Of a stretch of DNA of 64,000 nt, positions 25,081-34,742 are shown piece after piece. The position numbers and the translations under genes are program-made. The stretch is from Candidatus Hungatella pullicola. Lineage in GTDB: Bacteria > Bacillota > Clostridia > Lachnospirales > Lachnospiraceae. Under the pieces are notes generated by a model. The model was not told the origin of the DNA, searched no databases, and worked only from the letters and a program-made list of their open reading frames with translations. The stretch's first letter is position 1; each line of letters begins with the position of its first letter. The stretch covers positions 1 to 64,000 of the forward strand of contig DXFU01000043.1 of assembly GCA_019114305.1 (NCBI GenBank). Reading direction: 5' to 3'.

Positions 25081-26261
25081 TGGGAGTTACGGTAGATGTT
25101 GCTTACAAAAGCCTGAATAAGTTTACGGAGATTCTGTGCGGCGATAAGGTGGAGCTTCTCCAGACCGGGGATTCCAATATTATGATTCTGGCAGACGGCA
25201 TGGGGAGCGGCGTGAAGGCCAATATACTGGCTACCCTTACATCTAAAATTCTGGGAACCATGTTTTTAAACGGCGCTACTCTTGAGGAATGTGTGGAGAC
25301 CATTGTTGAGACGCTTCCTGTGTGCCAGGTGCGTCAGGTGGCTTACTCTACTTTCAGTATTCTTCAGGTGTTTCACAGCGGCGAGGCTTATCTGGTAGAG
25401 TTTGATAATCCGGGGTGTATTTTTATCAGGGATGGAAAGCTGGTTCCTATTCCCAGAAATATCCGGGAGATTCAGAATAAAAAAATCAATGAATACCGGT
25501 TTAAAGTTCAAAAAGGGGATGCATTGATCCTTATGAGCGATGGAACCATCCATGCAGGGGTGGGACAGATCCTTAACTTTGGCTGGCAGTGGGAGGATAT
25601 TGCGGACTATGCCCTTCGCCAATACCGGGTGACCATATCGGCGGCCAGACTGGCGGCATCTATAAGCAGAGCCTGCGATGAACTGTATCAGTTTCGTCCT
25701 GGAGATGATACTACGGTGGCGGTTATGCGGATTATTGACCAGAAACCGGTTCATCTAATGACAGGTCCGGCCCGGAATAAGGACGATGACCAGAACATGG
25801 TAGCACAGTTTATGTCAGGAGAAGAAGGCACGAAACGGATCGTATGCGGCGGTACCAGTGCCAATATTGTATCCAGAGTAACAGGAAAACGGTTAAATGT
25901 CTCTTTGGATTACCAGGATCCGGATATTCCTCCTATTGCTTATATGGATGGAATTGAGCTGGTGACAGAAGGGGTACTGACATTAAACAGAGTCATTCAG
26001 CTGCTGCGGACTTATGTGAAAAATGAGACTGTAACGGAAGACTTTTTCCTGGAGCTTGACAAACCAAACGGGGCCTCTATGGTTGCTAAGATGCTGATTG
26101 AGGACTGCACAGAGCTGGAGATGTATGTGGGAAGAGCCATCAACAGTGCTTACCAGAATCCGGGAATCCCCTTTGATCTGGGAATTCGTCAGAATCTGGT
26201 GGAACAGCTGCGCAAAGCAGTGGAGGATATGGGCAAAAAGGTTACGGTCCACTACTATTAA
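25080..26261 (+). CDS. SpoIIE-type PP2C protein phosphatase
   Basis: 393 residues. The N-terminal half is a metal-dependent PP2C/SpoIIE phosphatase with LADGMGSGVKA (37-47), the metal-binding Asp/Gly segment LMSDGT (about 150), and the C-terminal metal site GDDTTVAV (about 205). The C-terminal half (about 230-393) is a separate domain I do not recognise. It is translationally coupled to HydS by a one-base overlap, so it is probably the output of H2 sensing, dephosphorylating an anti-sigma/anti-anti-sigma-like or other phosphoprotein. The substrate is unknown. Confidence 0.88.
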   Translation: MGVTVDVAYKSLNKFTEILCGDKVELLQTGDSNIMILADGMGSGVKANILATLTSKILGTMFLNGATLEECVETIVETLPVCQVRQVAYSTFSILQVFHSGEAYLVEFDNPGCIFIRDGKLVPIPRNIREIQNKKINEYRFKVQKGDALILMSDGTIHAGVGQILNFGWQWEDIADYALRQYRVTISAARLAASISRACDELYQFRPGDDTTVAVMRIIDQKPVHLMTGPARNKDDDQNMVAQFMSGEEGTKRIVCGGTSANIVSRVTGKRLNVSLDYQDPDIPPIAYMDGIELVTEGVLTLNRVIQLLRTYVKNETVTEDFFLELDKPNGASMVAKMLIEDCTELEMYVGRAINSAYQNPGIPFDLGIRQNLVEQLRKAVEDMGKKVTVHYY

Positions 26262-26400
26262 GATGCTTACATGCCCATAAAAGATAGGATACAGAGGCGG
26301 GTGAATCCGGTCTGTGGGCGAGGCGAAAAAGCTGGGTTTCATCCGGATTTACAACAAACAGGAGTATAGAAATAGGGAGTTATGAGGAGGAAATACAGAT

Positions 26401-27852
26401 ATGGTAACGAATGACGCGACATTGCTGCGGGTAAAGCACCAGGTACTTTACGAGGTGGCCAAGCTGGCATGGGAGGGACAGCTGGAGGAGAAAAGGGATG
26501 AGATTCCTTATAAGATTATTCCTGGCCCTAAGGCACAGTTCAGGTGCTGTATTTATAGGGAGAGAGAGATTATCCGTGAGAGAGTACGTCTGGCGGAAGG
26601 TCTGTGCCCCAGCGGAAAGGATACCAAGAATATTGTGCAGGTTATTAGTTCTGCCTGCGAAGGCTGTCCAATTGCCAGATATGTGGTGACAGACAACTGT
26701 CAGAAGTGTATGGGTAAGGCCTGTCAGAATTCCTGTAATTTCGGCGCTATCAGCATGGGAAGAGACAGAGCTTACATTGATCCGGAAAAATGTAAGGAGT
26801 GCGGAAAGTGTTCCCAGGCCTGTCCGTATAATGCCATTGCGGATCTTACCCGCCCATGTAAGAAGAGCTGTCCGGTAGATGCCATTACCATGGATGAGGA
26901 TGGAATTGTAGTCATTGATGAGAGCAAGTGCATTCAGTGCGGCGCATGTATCCACAGCTGTCCCTTTGGAGCCATTGGTTCCAAGACGTTCCTGGTAGAT
27001 GTGATTAATCTGATTAACGCGGGAAAACGGGTGGTTGCTATGGTTGCTCCGGCTACAGAAGGACAGTATGGACCAGACATTACAATGGCCAGCTGGAGAA
27101 CCGCTTTGAAGAAAATTGGCTTTGCGGATATGGTAGAGGTTGCTTTGGGAGGAGATCTGACGGCTGCGGCAGAGGCTGCTGAGTGGGCGGAAGCTTACAA
27201 GGAAGGAAAGAAAATGACAACTTCCTGCTGCCCTGCTTTTGTGAACATGATTAAGCAGCACTTCCCAACCCTTTTGGATCATATGTCCACTACCGTATCT
27301 CCTATGTGCGCGGTTTCCAGAATGCTGAAGGAGCAGGATCCGGAAACGATTACTGTGTTTATCGGGCCGTGTATTGCCAAGAAGAGTGAGACTCTTGATC
27401 TGAATATTAAGGATAACGCTGATTATGTGCTAACTCTGGGAGAGGCTCACGCAATGATGGTTGCCAAGGGCGTGGATCTTGAGCCGGAAGAGAATACCCT
27501 GCAGCAGGGATCTGTATTTGGAAAACGTTTTGGAAATGGAGGAGGTGTAACCGCGGCAGTACTTCAGTGTCTGAAGGAATCCGGAGAAAACACGGACATT
27601 CAGGTAATGAAGTGCAACGGAGCGGCAGAGTGCAAGAAGGCCCTGCTTCTTTTAAAGGTTGGGAAGCTGCCTGCTGACTTTATTGAAGGAATGGTATGTG
27701 TGGGGGGCTGTGTAGGCGGTCCAAGCAAACATAAAAGTGAGATGGAAGCCAAGAAGGCAAGAGATCTTCTCATCGGCCAAGCTGATAAGAGAGAAGTACA
27801 TGAAAATCTGAAGATGCAGAATGCGGAAAACGTAGCTATGCACAGGCATTAA
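26401..27852 (+). CDS. Group B-like [FeFe]-hydrogenase
   Basis: 483 residues. A Cys-rich N-terminal third contains several [4Fe-4S] motifs (CEGCP at 86-90, the block from C100 to C112, C131-C141 CKECGKCSQAC, C153-C157, and C177-C187). The H-cluster domain has L1 TTSCCPAF (C276, C277), L2 GPCIAKKSE (C324) and L3 EGMVCVGGCVGG (C433, C437). The L3 form matches group B rather than the classic MACxxGCxxGGG of group A. It is probably a ferredoxin-linked hydrogenase whose direction is not known. It follows the phosphatase by 139 bp and may be regulated by the HydS branch. Confidence 0.87.
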   Translation: MVTNDATLLRVKHQVLYEVAKLAWEGQLEEKRDEIPYKIIPGPKAQFRCCIYREREIIRERVRLAEGLCPSGKDTKNIVQVISSACEGCPIARYVVTDNCQKCMGKACQNSCNFGAISMGRDRAYIDPEKCKECGKCSQACPYNAIADLTRPCKKSCPVDAITMDEDGIVVIDESKCIQCGACIHSCPFGAIGSKTFLVDVINLINAGKRVVAMVAPATEGQYGPDITMASWRTALKKIGFADMVEVALGGDLTAAAEAAEWAEAYKEGKKMTTSCCPAFVNMIKQHFPTLLDHMSTTVSPMCAVSRMLKEQDPETITVFIGPCIAKKSETLDLNIKDNADYVLTLGEAHAMMVAKGVDLEPEENTLQQGSVFGKRFGNGGGVTAAVLQCLKESGENTDIQVMKCNGAAECKKALLLLKVGKLPADFIEGMVCVGGCVGGPSKHKSEMEAKKARDLLIGQADKREVHENLKMQNAENVAMHRH

Positions 27853-27905
27853 TCTGCCGGGAACTGGTCTTATCTGATCTGTATGGGATAATTTTATAGT
27901 GATTC

Positions 27906-27959
27906 AAAGCGTTGACTTTTGTATCCTTGGTCCAGAGGAACAAAAGTCAACGCTTTTTT
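27906..27959. terminator. Terminator of the hydrogen operon
   Basis: A 17 bp near-perfect stem AAAGCGTTGACTTTTGT with its complement (27906-27922 with 27940-27956) is followed by TTTTTT. It also lies between convergent genes. Confidence 0.9.
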
Positions 27960-27985
27960 CATAAATTACTTATCCTTATTTTCTT

Positions 27986-28852
27986 CTAAAAATTGCTTTG
28001 TCTCATCAGTTTTTTAAATTCCGTCGGAGTGCAGTGATTGACCTGCTTGAACATACGGTTAAAGGAGGAGGGAGAGGGAAAACCGGACTGAAGGGCTATC
28101 TGGGTGATGGTAAGGGAAGAATCCAAAAGAAGCAGCTTCGCGTGGCTGAGCCGCAGGCCGGTAAGATAATCCCCAAAGGAGATTCCCATAATCCGTTTAA
28201 AAAGTCTGGAAAAGTGAAATTTGCTGAAGCCTGCTATGGAGGCAGCCTGAGCTAAACTGACCTGACCGGTATAAGCGCCGGCCATATATTCCAGAACATC
28301 CCGGAAGCGGTATCCGTAATCCTGATGATGACTGTTTCCTTCATGGGACAGACAGGGAGGAAAAACAGTGATCTCCCTTACAAGCAGAACCAGGAGATGA
28401 AGGAGAGAAGAAAGAATCTCAAATTCGCAGACAGGGTTCTGCTTTTCATATTCCTGGCTCATGTGAACCATCAGCTGTCTGGATTCTTCCCATATTCGGG
28501 GAAAGGTTTGGGGAGTAATGAGGACAACCTGGCTGAGAGCTCCCATCAATGTGGAAAACTCCTGAAAACTGTTCAGTCTTGTGTAGTGAAAAAGAAGAAT
28601 CAGCCGGCTTCCCTCTCCTTTGGGAGAAAGCTGGTGAAGCTGACCTGGGGGAATAATCAGAATCTGGCTTTCCTGCAGAACATAGGCCGAATTGGTTGTT
28701 TCCACCAGATAGGAGCCGTTCTCAGGCATGATGATTTCAAATGCCGTGTGCCAGTGAAAGGGGTAAGTTTCCCGGCTGCGGTTTTCGTGGACTACAATAG
28801 ATGAATGGTGGGGAAAATTAACGTGTTCTCTGTTTCCTTCCTGCTGTTTCAT
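27986..28852 (-). CDS. AraC family transcriptional regulator
   Basis: 288 residues. The cupin domain is recognisable by HWHTAFEIIMPENGSY (about 33-48) and LIIPPGQLHQL, and the C-terminal double HTH spans about 180-280 (SKFHFSRLFKRIMG and ITQIALQSGFPSPSSFNRMF split over the two units). GGAGGAGC lies eight bases before the ATG. It is divergent from the GH3 beta-xylosidase-like gene across a 210 bp gap and probably regulates it. Confidence 0.88.
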   Translation of the reverse strand: MKQQEGNREHVNFPHHSSIVVHENRSRETYPFHWHTAFEIIMPENGSYLVETTNSAYVLQESQILIIPPGQLHQLSPKGEGSRLILLFHYTRLNSFQEFSTLMGALSQVVLITPQTFPRIWEESRQLMVHMSQEYEKQNPVCEFEILSSLLHLLVLLVREITVFPPCLSHEGNSHHQDYGYRFRDVLEYMAGAYTGQVSLAQAASIAGFSKFHFSRLFKRIMGISFGDYLTGLRLSHAKLLLLDSSLTITQIALQSGFPSPSSFNRMFKQVNHCTPTEFKKLMRQSNF

Positions 28853-29062
28853 AGTGATGCTCCTCCATTGTGCTGCTCATGGCAAGTTTCTATAAGAACT
28901 ATTATAATGAATCATTTCTTTCTGGAAAAGAGCAATATTTCGGAGAAAAAGAGCAAGAAGGAAAATGTTTTTTTGCCTTCCAAACCTTATGATTAAGACA
29001 AGATAGGAATCCATGCCGTCTGCTGGAAGGCGAGGCATTTACTGATAAGGAGGATATATACT

Positions 29063-31114
29063 ATGAGCACATTTCGGGAACAGGCCCAGGAGCTTGTAAG
29101 TAAAATGACCTTTGGGGAGAAGATGGAGCAGATGCGGTATGACGCTCCCGCTATTCCAAGGCTTGGAGTGCCGGCTTACAATTGGTGGAACGAGTGTCTT
29201 CACGGGGTGGCGCGATCAGGAGCGGCTACTGTATTTCCCCAGGCCATTGCTATGGCGGCAGCTTTTGACCGGCCGATGCTTTATGAGACGGCTCAGGCCA
29301 TATCTGATGAGGCCAGGGCAAAATACAATGAATATAAGACATTTGGGGATACCCAGATCTACCAGGGACTTACATACTGGTCTCCTAATATTAATATTTT
29401 CAGAGATCCCAGATGGGGAAGAGGTCATGAGACCTATGGGGAGGATCCATATCTGACTGCTACTATGGGAACCGCCTTTGTTAAGGGGCTGCAGGGGGAA
29501 GATGGGACATACAGAAAGCTGGATGCCACCCTGAAACATTATGCGGTGCACAGCGGACCGGAAGCTTTGCGCCATGAATTTGATGCAAAGGCAGATCAAA
29601 AGGATCTTTACGAGACCTATTTGTACGCTTTCCGATACTGTGTGGAACATGCAGATCCGTCGGCGGTTATGGGCGCTTACAACCGAACCAATGGGGAGGC
29701 GTGCTGCGCCAGTCCCACTCTTCTTCAGAAGATTCTCAGGGAAGAGTTCGGGTTCCAGGGCTATGTAGTGTCTGACTGCGGGGCAATCTGTGATATTAAT
29801 AACCACCATAAACTGACTGCCAATGAGGCGGAAAGCGCCGCTTTGGCGGTAAAAAGCGGCTGCGATCTTAACTGCGGAAGCGCTTATGTGTGGCTGAAAA
29901 CCGCGGCGGCGGCAGGGCTTATTGATGAGGAGACCATTACAGAAGCAGTGGTGCGGCTGTTCACAGCCAGATTTCGCCTGGGTATGTTTGCCAAAGACTG
30001 TCCTTATGACAACCTGTCTTATGATGTGGTGGAGTGTGAAAAGCATACAAAACTGAACCGTCAGATGGCGGCAGATGGGATGGTCCTTTTAAAAAATACG
30101 GGAATATTGCCGTTGAATCCTGCTGCAGCAGTTGCGGTAATTGGGCCCAATGCAGATGACCGTCTGGTCCTTCTCGGTAATTATAACGGAACGCCCTCCA
30201 GATACACTACATTTTTGAAGGGAATTCAGGATGCTTCAGAGGGAAAGGTGTATTACGCCAGAGGATGTCATATTACCAACCAGAAAGTGGGCAATTGGGC
30301 GGAGCATCCTCTTCGGGAGGCAGTTCTGGCAGCAAGAAGAAGCGATGTGGTTGTTATGTGTATGGGGCTTAACGCTCTTATAGAAGGAGAGGAGGGAGAT
30401 GCCTATAACGGGGACAGAAGCGGAGATAAGGCGGACCTGGAGCTCCCGAACTCCCAAAGAGAACTGTACGAAGCTGTCATTGAGACCGGAAAGCCTGTGA
30501 TTTTCGTTAATGTAAGCGGCAGCGCCATGAACTTATGCCGTCAAAGTGAGGAGTGCGCCGCAGTGATTCAATGTTTTTACCCTGGTGCCGAAGGGGGAAA
30601 TGCTCTTGGGGATATTCTTTATGGAAAAGTAAATCCAAGCGGACGTCTTCCAGTTACTTTTTATCGGTCTCATAAAGATCTTCCGGATTTTGAGGATTAC
30701 TCCATGGAAAACAGAACTTACCGGTATTTTAAGGGAAAGCCCCTTTATCCTTTTGGGTATGGTTTGAGTTATACCAATTTCCAGGTTAAATCTCTGACTG
30801 CGGAGAGGACAGAAGAAGGGCTGTCCGTATCCGCGGCAGTGGCCAATGAGGGAAGTTTGGATGGGAAATTTACCCTTCCTCTTTATCTTACAAGAAAGGA
30901 CAGGGAAGGCAGAGATCCTCTGCGCTGGCTGGTGGGATATGACAAGGCATTCATTCGGGCAGGAGAAACCCTGACATTCAGAATCGCCATAGAAGAAGAC
31001 ATTCTGGCAATGACAGGAGAGGATGGGGTAAGATCTGTAAAACCAGGAGAATATGAGATTTTGGCTGGAGGGTTTGAAGAAAACTGTATGGGGAGGGTTA
31101 AAATCAGGCTGTAA
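29063..31114 (+). CDS. GH3 beta-xylosidase/alpha-arabinofuranosidase
   Basis: 683 residues with no signal peptide, hence cytoplasmic. Canonical GH3 order: the catalytic barrel comes first, with WWNECLHGVARSG (about 41-53), RWGRGHETYGEDPY (117-130), K158-H159 and nucleophile D238 in YVVSDCGAI; then the alpha/beta sandwich (about 340-555, ending in the GRLPVTFY motif); then the fibronectin-like domain. The WWNECLHG and ETYGEDPY motifs mark the xylosidase/arabinofuranosidase branch of GH3. It probably acts with the GH43 enzyme that converges on it. AAGGAGG precedes the ATG. Confidence 0.9.
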   Translation: MSTFREQAQELVSKMTFGEKMEQMRYDAPAIPRLGVPAYNWWNECLHGVARSGAATVFPQAIAMAAAFDRPMLYETAQAISDEARAKYNEYKTFGDTQIYQGLTYWSPNINIFRDPRWGRGHETYGEDPYLTATMGTAFVKGLQGEDGTYRKLDATLKHYAVHSGPEALRHEFDAKADQKDLYETYLYAFRYCVEHADPSAVMGAYNRTNGEACCASPTLLQKILREEFGFQGYVVSDCGAICDINNHHKLTANEAESAALAVKSGCDLNCGSAYVWLKTAAAAGLIDEETITEAVVRLFTARFRLGMFAKDCPYDNLSYDVVECEKHTKLNRQMAADGMVLLKNTGILPLNPAAAVAVIGPNADDRLVLLGNYNGTPSRYTTFLKGIQDASEGKVYYARGCHITNQKVGNWAEHPLREAVLAARRSDVVVMCMGLNALIEGEEGDAYNGDRSGDKADLELPNSQRELYEAVIETGKPVIFVNVSGSAMNLCRQSEECAAVIQCFYPGAEGGNALGDILYGKVNPSGRLPVTFYRSHKDLPDFEDYSMENRTYRYFKGKPLYPFGYGLSYTNFQVKSLTAERTEEGLSVSAAVANEGSLDGKFTLPLYLTRKDREGRDPLRWLVGYDKAFIRAGETLTFRIAIEEDILAMTGEDGVRSVKPGEYEILAGGFEENCMGRVKIRL

Positions 31115-31196
31115 TAAACATTTCCTTTTTCCCAGTAAGAACAGCCAACTGGATTGTAGGGACGTGTAAATAGAACAAGCTCTATTTATCAGAGAT

Positions 31197-31269
31197 GGGG
31201 TAAACTGTATTCTGAATCGTATAACACGGAAAAAAGAATGTGTTGCATGATCAGAATATAGTTTACCCC
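31197..31269. repeat. Long imperfect inverted repeat between GH3 and GH43 genes
   Basis: Arms of about 30 bp (31197-31227 and 31240-31269) match at all but a few positions and enclose a 12 nt A-rich loop. A smaller perfect hairpin (AAATAGA/TCTATTT at about 31168-31187) precedes it. There is no T run. It could stop transcription from both convergent genes or be a small mobile-element remnant. Confidence 0.55.
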
Positions 31270-31290
31270 TTCTGCTTTGGAGACAGAGGA

Positions 31291-32166
31291 TTATGCTTCC
31301 AAAAGGGAAATATCTATGGGATAAAATACAGGATGTTCCTTAAGGCTTGTGTTGGGAGAGTGAAGAACCAGAAGCAGTTGGCCGTTGAGTGCGGTAAAGA
31401 GCATTCCATGGCCCCCGTCTTTTTCAAACAAAAGCTTTTTGTTAATGATCCATGGGCCAGTAATACAGCCGTTTTGAGAGCTGGCAGTGGCCTGCGCATA
31501 TCCTGACTCACCGAAGCTGGACCATAGCATAATTAGGCGGCCGGAAGGCAGGCGGAAGAGGAAGGGGCCGTCTGTAACATAATTATTACGTGGATAGCGA
31601 GGATGAGAAAAGCTTTTAACCCATGGAACAGCCTGAGAGGCAGAAAACAACACCTGTGCTTCTCCTGCGGGTTTAGTTAGATCCTCTGTAAGAGGGATGG
31701 AGCAGATGGTACCGTCTCCGTTGGAAATATCCTGCCATTCATGACAGAAAACCATAAAAGGCTGTCCTTCTGGAGACAGATAAAAGGTGCCGTCCAGACA
31801 TTTCCAGTTGTCAGGAGTAATCACTCCCTCACTATGGAGGGTAAAGGGACCTAAGGGCTGGTCAGATTTTAAAATCATAGTGCCCCTTTTGTCAGAGGCC
31901 TCAGAAGCAAACGTGGCGAACATGTAAAAACTTCCCTTATAGAGATGAACTTCAGGAGCCCAATAATTTTTATCGGCCCAAAATCCCTGAGGCCGGTGAA
32001 AAACTTCAAAAGGCCCCTCCCATTCTTTCAGGTTGGCGCTGCGGTAGCAGTCAAAACCATCTGCTTTTCCCCAACAGGTAGCGGCTCTGGTTCCATACAT
32101 GTAGTAACAGCCTTCCCAAACCAGGACAAAAGGATCCCTAATATTAATTTCATTTGTTTTGAGCAT
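31291..32166 (-). CDS. GH43 family glycosidase
   Basis: 291 residues with no signal peptide; a five-bladed beta-propeller. The base is D11 (NIRDPFV), the pKa-tuning Asp is D125 (CLDGTFY), and the position of the general acid reads VTDGPFLFR with D199 instead of the usual Glu. GH43 members act on xylan, arabinan or galactan side chains, and the neighbouring GH3 makes beta-xylosidase or arabinofuranosidase the likely role. Upstream, the AraC gene at 32276 is divergent with about 110 bp between them. Confidence 0.83.
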   Translation of the reverse strand: MLKTNEINIRDPFVLVWEGCYYMYGTRAATCWGKADGFDCYRSANLKEWEGPFEVFHRPQGFWADKNYWAPEVHLYKGSFYMFATFASEASDKRGTMILKSDQPLGPFTLHSEGVITPDNWKCLDGTFYLSPEGQPFMVFCHEWQDISNGDGTICSIPLTEDLTKPAGEAQVLFSASQAVPWVKSFSHPRYPRNNYVTDGPFLFRLPSGRLIMLWSSFGESGYAQATASSQNGCITGPWIINKKLLFEKDGGHGMLFTALNGQLLLVLHSPNTSLKEHPVFYPIDISLLEA

Positions 32167-32275
32167 AAGATAAGTCCTCCTTTTTTGTTATATAATATGT
32201 GAGAAGCATAGGGAGGATATGGTGGTAGTTTACAGCAGGACAGAGATAAAAGTCAAGAATAAAGGAGAGCACAAA

Positions 32276-33166
32276 ATGAAAAAACTTATCTTTGCGGGTA
32301 AATGTCACGGCGTGGGAATCAGCCATGTAGTAAGAGACTGCGATTTTACGGAATCTACAGGCTTTTTCCGAAATGAATACCAGATGTATTACATTTTAGA
32401 GGGAGAGCGTCTTTTTTATATTGGCAGGAAGGGATATAAGATGACAAAGGGAACCGTGGCCTTTGTAGATAAGAAGCAGATTCCAATAACCAATGTAATC
32501 GGAGATCAGTTTCATAATAGAATTTTGATTGAGTTGGAGGAAGACTGGCTGATCAAAGCGGGAGAGATACTGGAAATGGATTTTCCCAAGGCGTTTGAAG
32601 AGTTTCATGGTGTACTGCAGATTTCTTCTGTACTGCAGAAGGAAATGGAGGAGAAGATAAATAAAATAGAAAAAATTTCAGGAGGGGAACTTCAAGGAAA
32701 GGATGCAGCAGAAGTAAAGCTGATTATTCTGGATATGATCCAGATGATAATCAGGGGGGAGTGGAAAAGGCAGGAAGAATATGGGCTTCCAGAGGGAAAA
32801 ATGTTCCGATATATTAAGGCTAGGGAGATTACAAATTATTTGATTGAACATTGCTGTGAAGTGTATGGACTGAGAGATGTGGCGGATATTTTTTATATGG
32901 ATAAAAGTTATCTCAGCCGGATTTTTAAAGAGGCCACTAATTTTACAGTGAATGAATTTATTAACTGTCAAAGAATTGGAAAGGCCAGAGAAATGCTGCT
33001 TAAGGAGAATTTGACCATAGAAGAAATTTCCAGAAGACTTGGATATGAAAGTTTGCCTTATTTTGATCGGGTATTTAAAAAATATACTGGTTTTACTCCC
33101 CTTCAATACAGAAAAACCAGGAAAAATATGGATAAAAATGAAAAGTTAAAGGGGAAAGAAAGATAG
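32276..33166 (+). CDS. AraC family transcriptional regulator
   Basis: 296 residues. The cupin-like N-terminus has MYYILEGERLFYIGRKGY (about 37-54) and the C-terminal double HTH spans about 185-285. A longer frame starts at 32219, but the ATG at 32276 has AAAGGAG eight bases upstream. It lies between the GH43 gene (divergent) and the sugar importer operon (same strand) and may control either. Confidence 0.86.
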   Translation: MKKLIFAGKCHGVGISHVVRDCDFTESTGFFRNEYQMYYILEGERLFYIGRKGYKMTKGTVAFVDKKQIPITNVIGDQFHNRILIELEEDWLIKAGEILEMDFPKAFEEFHGVLQISSVLQKEMEEKINKIEKISGGELQGKDAAEVKLIILDMIQMIIRGEWKRQEEYGLPEGKMFRYIKAREITNYLIEHCCEVYGLRDVADIFYMDKSYLSRIFKEATNFTVNEFINCQRIGKAREMLLKENLTIEEISRRLGYESLPYFDRVFKKYTGFTPLQYRKTRKNMDKNEKLKGKER

Positions 33167-33346
33167 TGCAGTCAATATAGGATAAAAATAGCAACTATTT
33201 TTTATGGATTGTCCATTATGTATAAAACCATTGTAAAATAAAAATAGAAATAGTAATATATGCACATAAACGGTGCCGTGAGAAGCAAACAATAAGAGAG
33301 GATATGATATTTCAGCATACAAAAATTTATGCAGAATGGAGTGTTT

Positions 33347-34726
33347 ATGAAAAAAATAGTAAGATATTCCGCGTTTTTTATGGCTGGCATAATGGCCTTT
33401 GGAGTTACTGCCTGCGCGCCTGTGAATCCGGGAACCCAGAATGATACTCAGGCAGCTGAAAGCAGTACGGCGCAGTCTCAGGAGTCAATGGGCCCCATGG
33501 AAATTAATACGGAGGATGAGATTACCTTAACTATGAGCTGGTGGGGAGGGGACAGCAGGCACGAGGCAACTCAGAAAGCCATTGAGGCATTTGAAGCAAA
33601 GTATCCCAACATAAATATTGAGGCTACCTTCAGCGGCTGGAGCGGTTGGGAAGAAAAAATGGGACTGGCATTTTCTAACAAAAATGCCGAGGACATTGTG
33701 CAGATCAACTGGAATTGGCTCACTGCTTTTGACGGAGACGGTTCTGTATTTTTAGATCTGTCTGATTACAGCGATGTTTTGGATCTTTCTCAGTTTCCAG
33801 ATGATGCCATAGAACAGAGTAAAGTAAACGGAGAGGTTCACGCAGTTCCTGTTGCTATGACTGCCAGAACTATGGTGTGGAATAAGAATACCTTTGATAA
33901 AGCCGGAATTGAGATTCCTGCAACCTGGGATGAACTTCTGGCGGCAGGAGAAACCTTTCAGACTGTTCTTGGTGATGAATATTATCCCATGGTGCTTACA
34001 GAGTATGACAGAATGATTTTTATGGTATGGTATCTGGAGTCTATGTACGGCAAGGATTGGGTTACAGACGGAACCCTTAACTACACCGAGGAGGAGATTC
34101 AGGAAGGATTTGCTATGCTTCAGCAGCTGGAGGATAAGCATGTAATTCCTACCATTCAGATGATTAAGGATTATGGGGCAGATCCAATAGACAAGTCAGA
34201 CCGGTGGATCAACGGCTACTGGGCAGGAATTCATGCATGGGATACTGGAGTAATGCCTCCAAAGCTGGCTCTTCCAGAGGACCAGCAGTCAGGTTTTACA
34301 CCTGCTTCAATGTTTGAAGGATTGCCTTACAAAGGCGGCTTTAAAAAGATTTCCATGGAATTTGCCATTACATCTACCTGTGAACATCCGGTGGAGGCCG
34401 CGGCATTTCTTAATTTTATTCTCAATGAGGAAGAAGGCGTGATGGCCATGAGCGGTGAGAGAGGAGTTCCGGCAAGTGCGGCGGGACTTAAGATTGCACA
34501 GGAGAATAATATACTGGATCCATTGGTGATTGAGACCAGCAATTTGGCCCTGGAGGCTGCTGAATATGTTCTGGATCCTTATTTTGAGGATGCGGAGCTG
34601 AAAACCAGCGGCGAGGGACTGTATTATAAGGTTATGAGTGCCCATAGTTATGATCAGATGACAGATGAAGAAGCTGCTAAGGAATTGGCAGAGGGCATTA
34701 CAGAGGTTTTAAACAGAGATAAGTAG
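33347..34726 (+). CDS. Sugar ABC transporter substrate-binding lipoprotein (CUT1)
   Basis: 459 residues. Lipoprotein signal with lipobox VTAC, then a Gln/Ser-rich linker, then a family 1 extracellular solute-binding protein with the sugar-contacting segment TMSWWGGDSRH and the C-terminal lobe. It feeds the two permeases that follow. The ATG at 33347 has GGAG upstream. A hairpin follows the gene and probably keeps the binding protein in excess. The sugar is unknown; the glycosidase at the operon's end suggests an oligosaccharide. Confidence 0.9.
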   Translation: MKKIVRYSAFFMAGIMAFGVTACAPVNPGTQNDTQAAESSTAQSQESMGPMEINTEDEITLTMSWWGGDSRHEATQKAIEAFEAKYPNINIEATFSGWSGWEEKMGLAFSNKNAEDIVQINWNWLTAFDGDGSVFLDLSDYSDVLDLSQFPDDAIEQSKVNGEVHAVPVAMTARTMVWNKNTFDKAGIEIPATWDELLAAGETFQTVLGDEYYPMVLTEYDRMIFMVWYLESMYGKDWVTDGTLNYTEEEIQEGFAMLQQLEDKHVIPTIQMIKDYGADPIDKSDRWINGYWAGIHAWDTGVMPPKLALPEDQQSGFTPASMFEGLPYKGGFKKISMEFAITSTCEHPVEAAAFLNFILNEEEGVMAMSGERGVPASAAGLKIAQENNILDPLVIETSNLALEAAEYVLDPYFEDAELKTSGEGLYYKVMSAHSYDQMTDEEAAKELAEGITEVLNRDK

Positions 34727-34742
34727 ATGCTGCAATAGAACA

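Noticed and set aside
26380..27282. 300-codon minus-strand open frame
   Set aside because: It lies wholly antisense to the group B-like hydrogenase gene, whose cysteine motifs are certain. Its sequence has no domain signal.
29216..30046. 276-codon minus-strand open frame
   Set aside because: Antisense to the GH3 gene that has clear catalytic motifs; no ribosome site or recognisable product.
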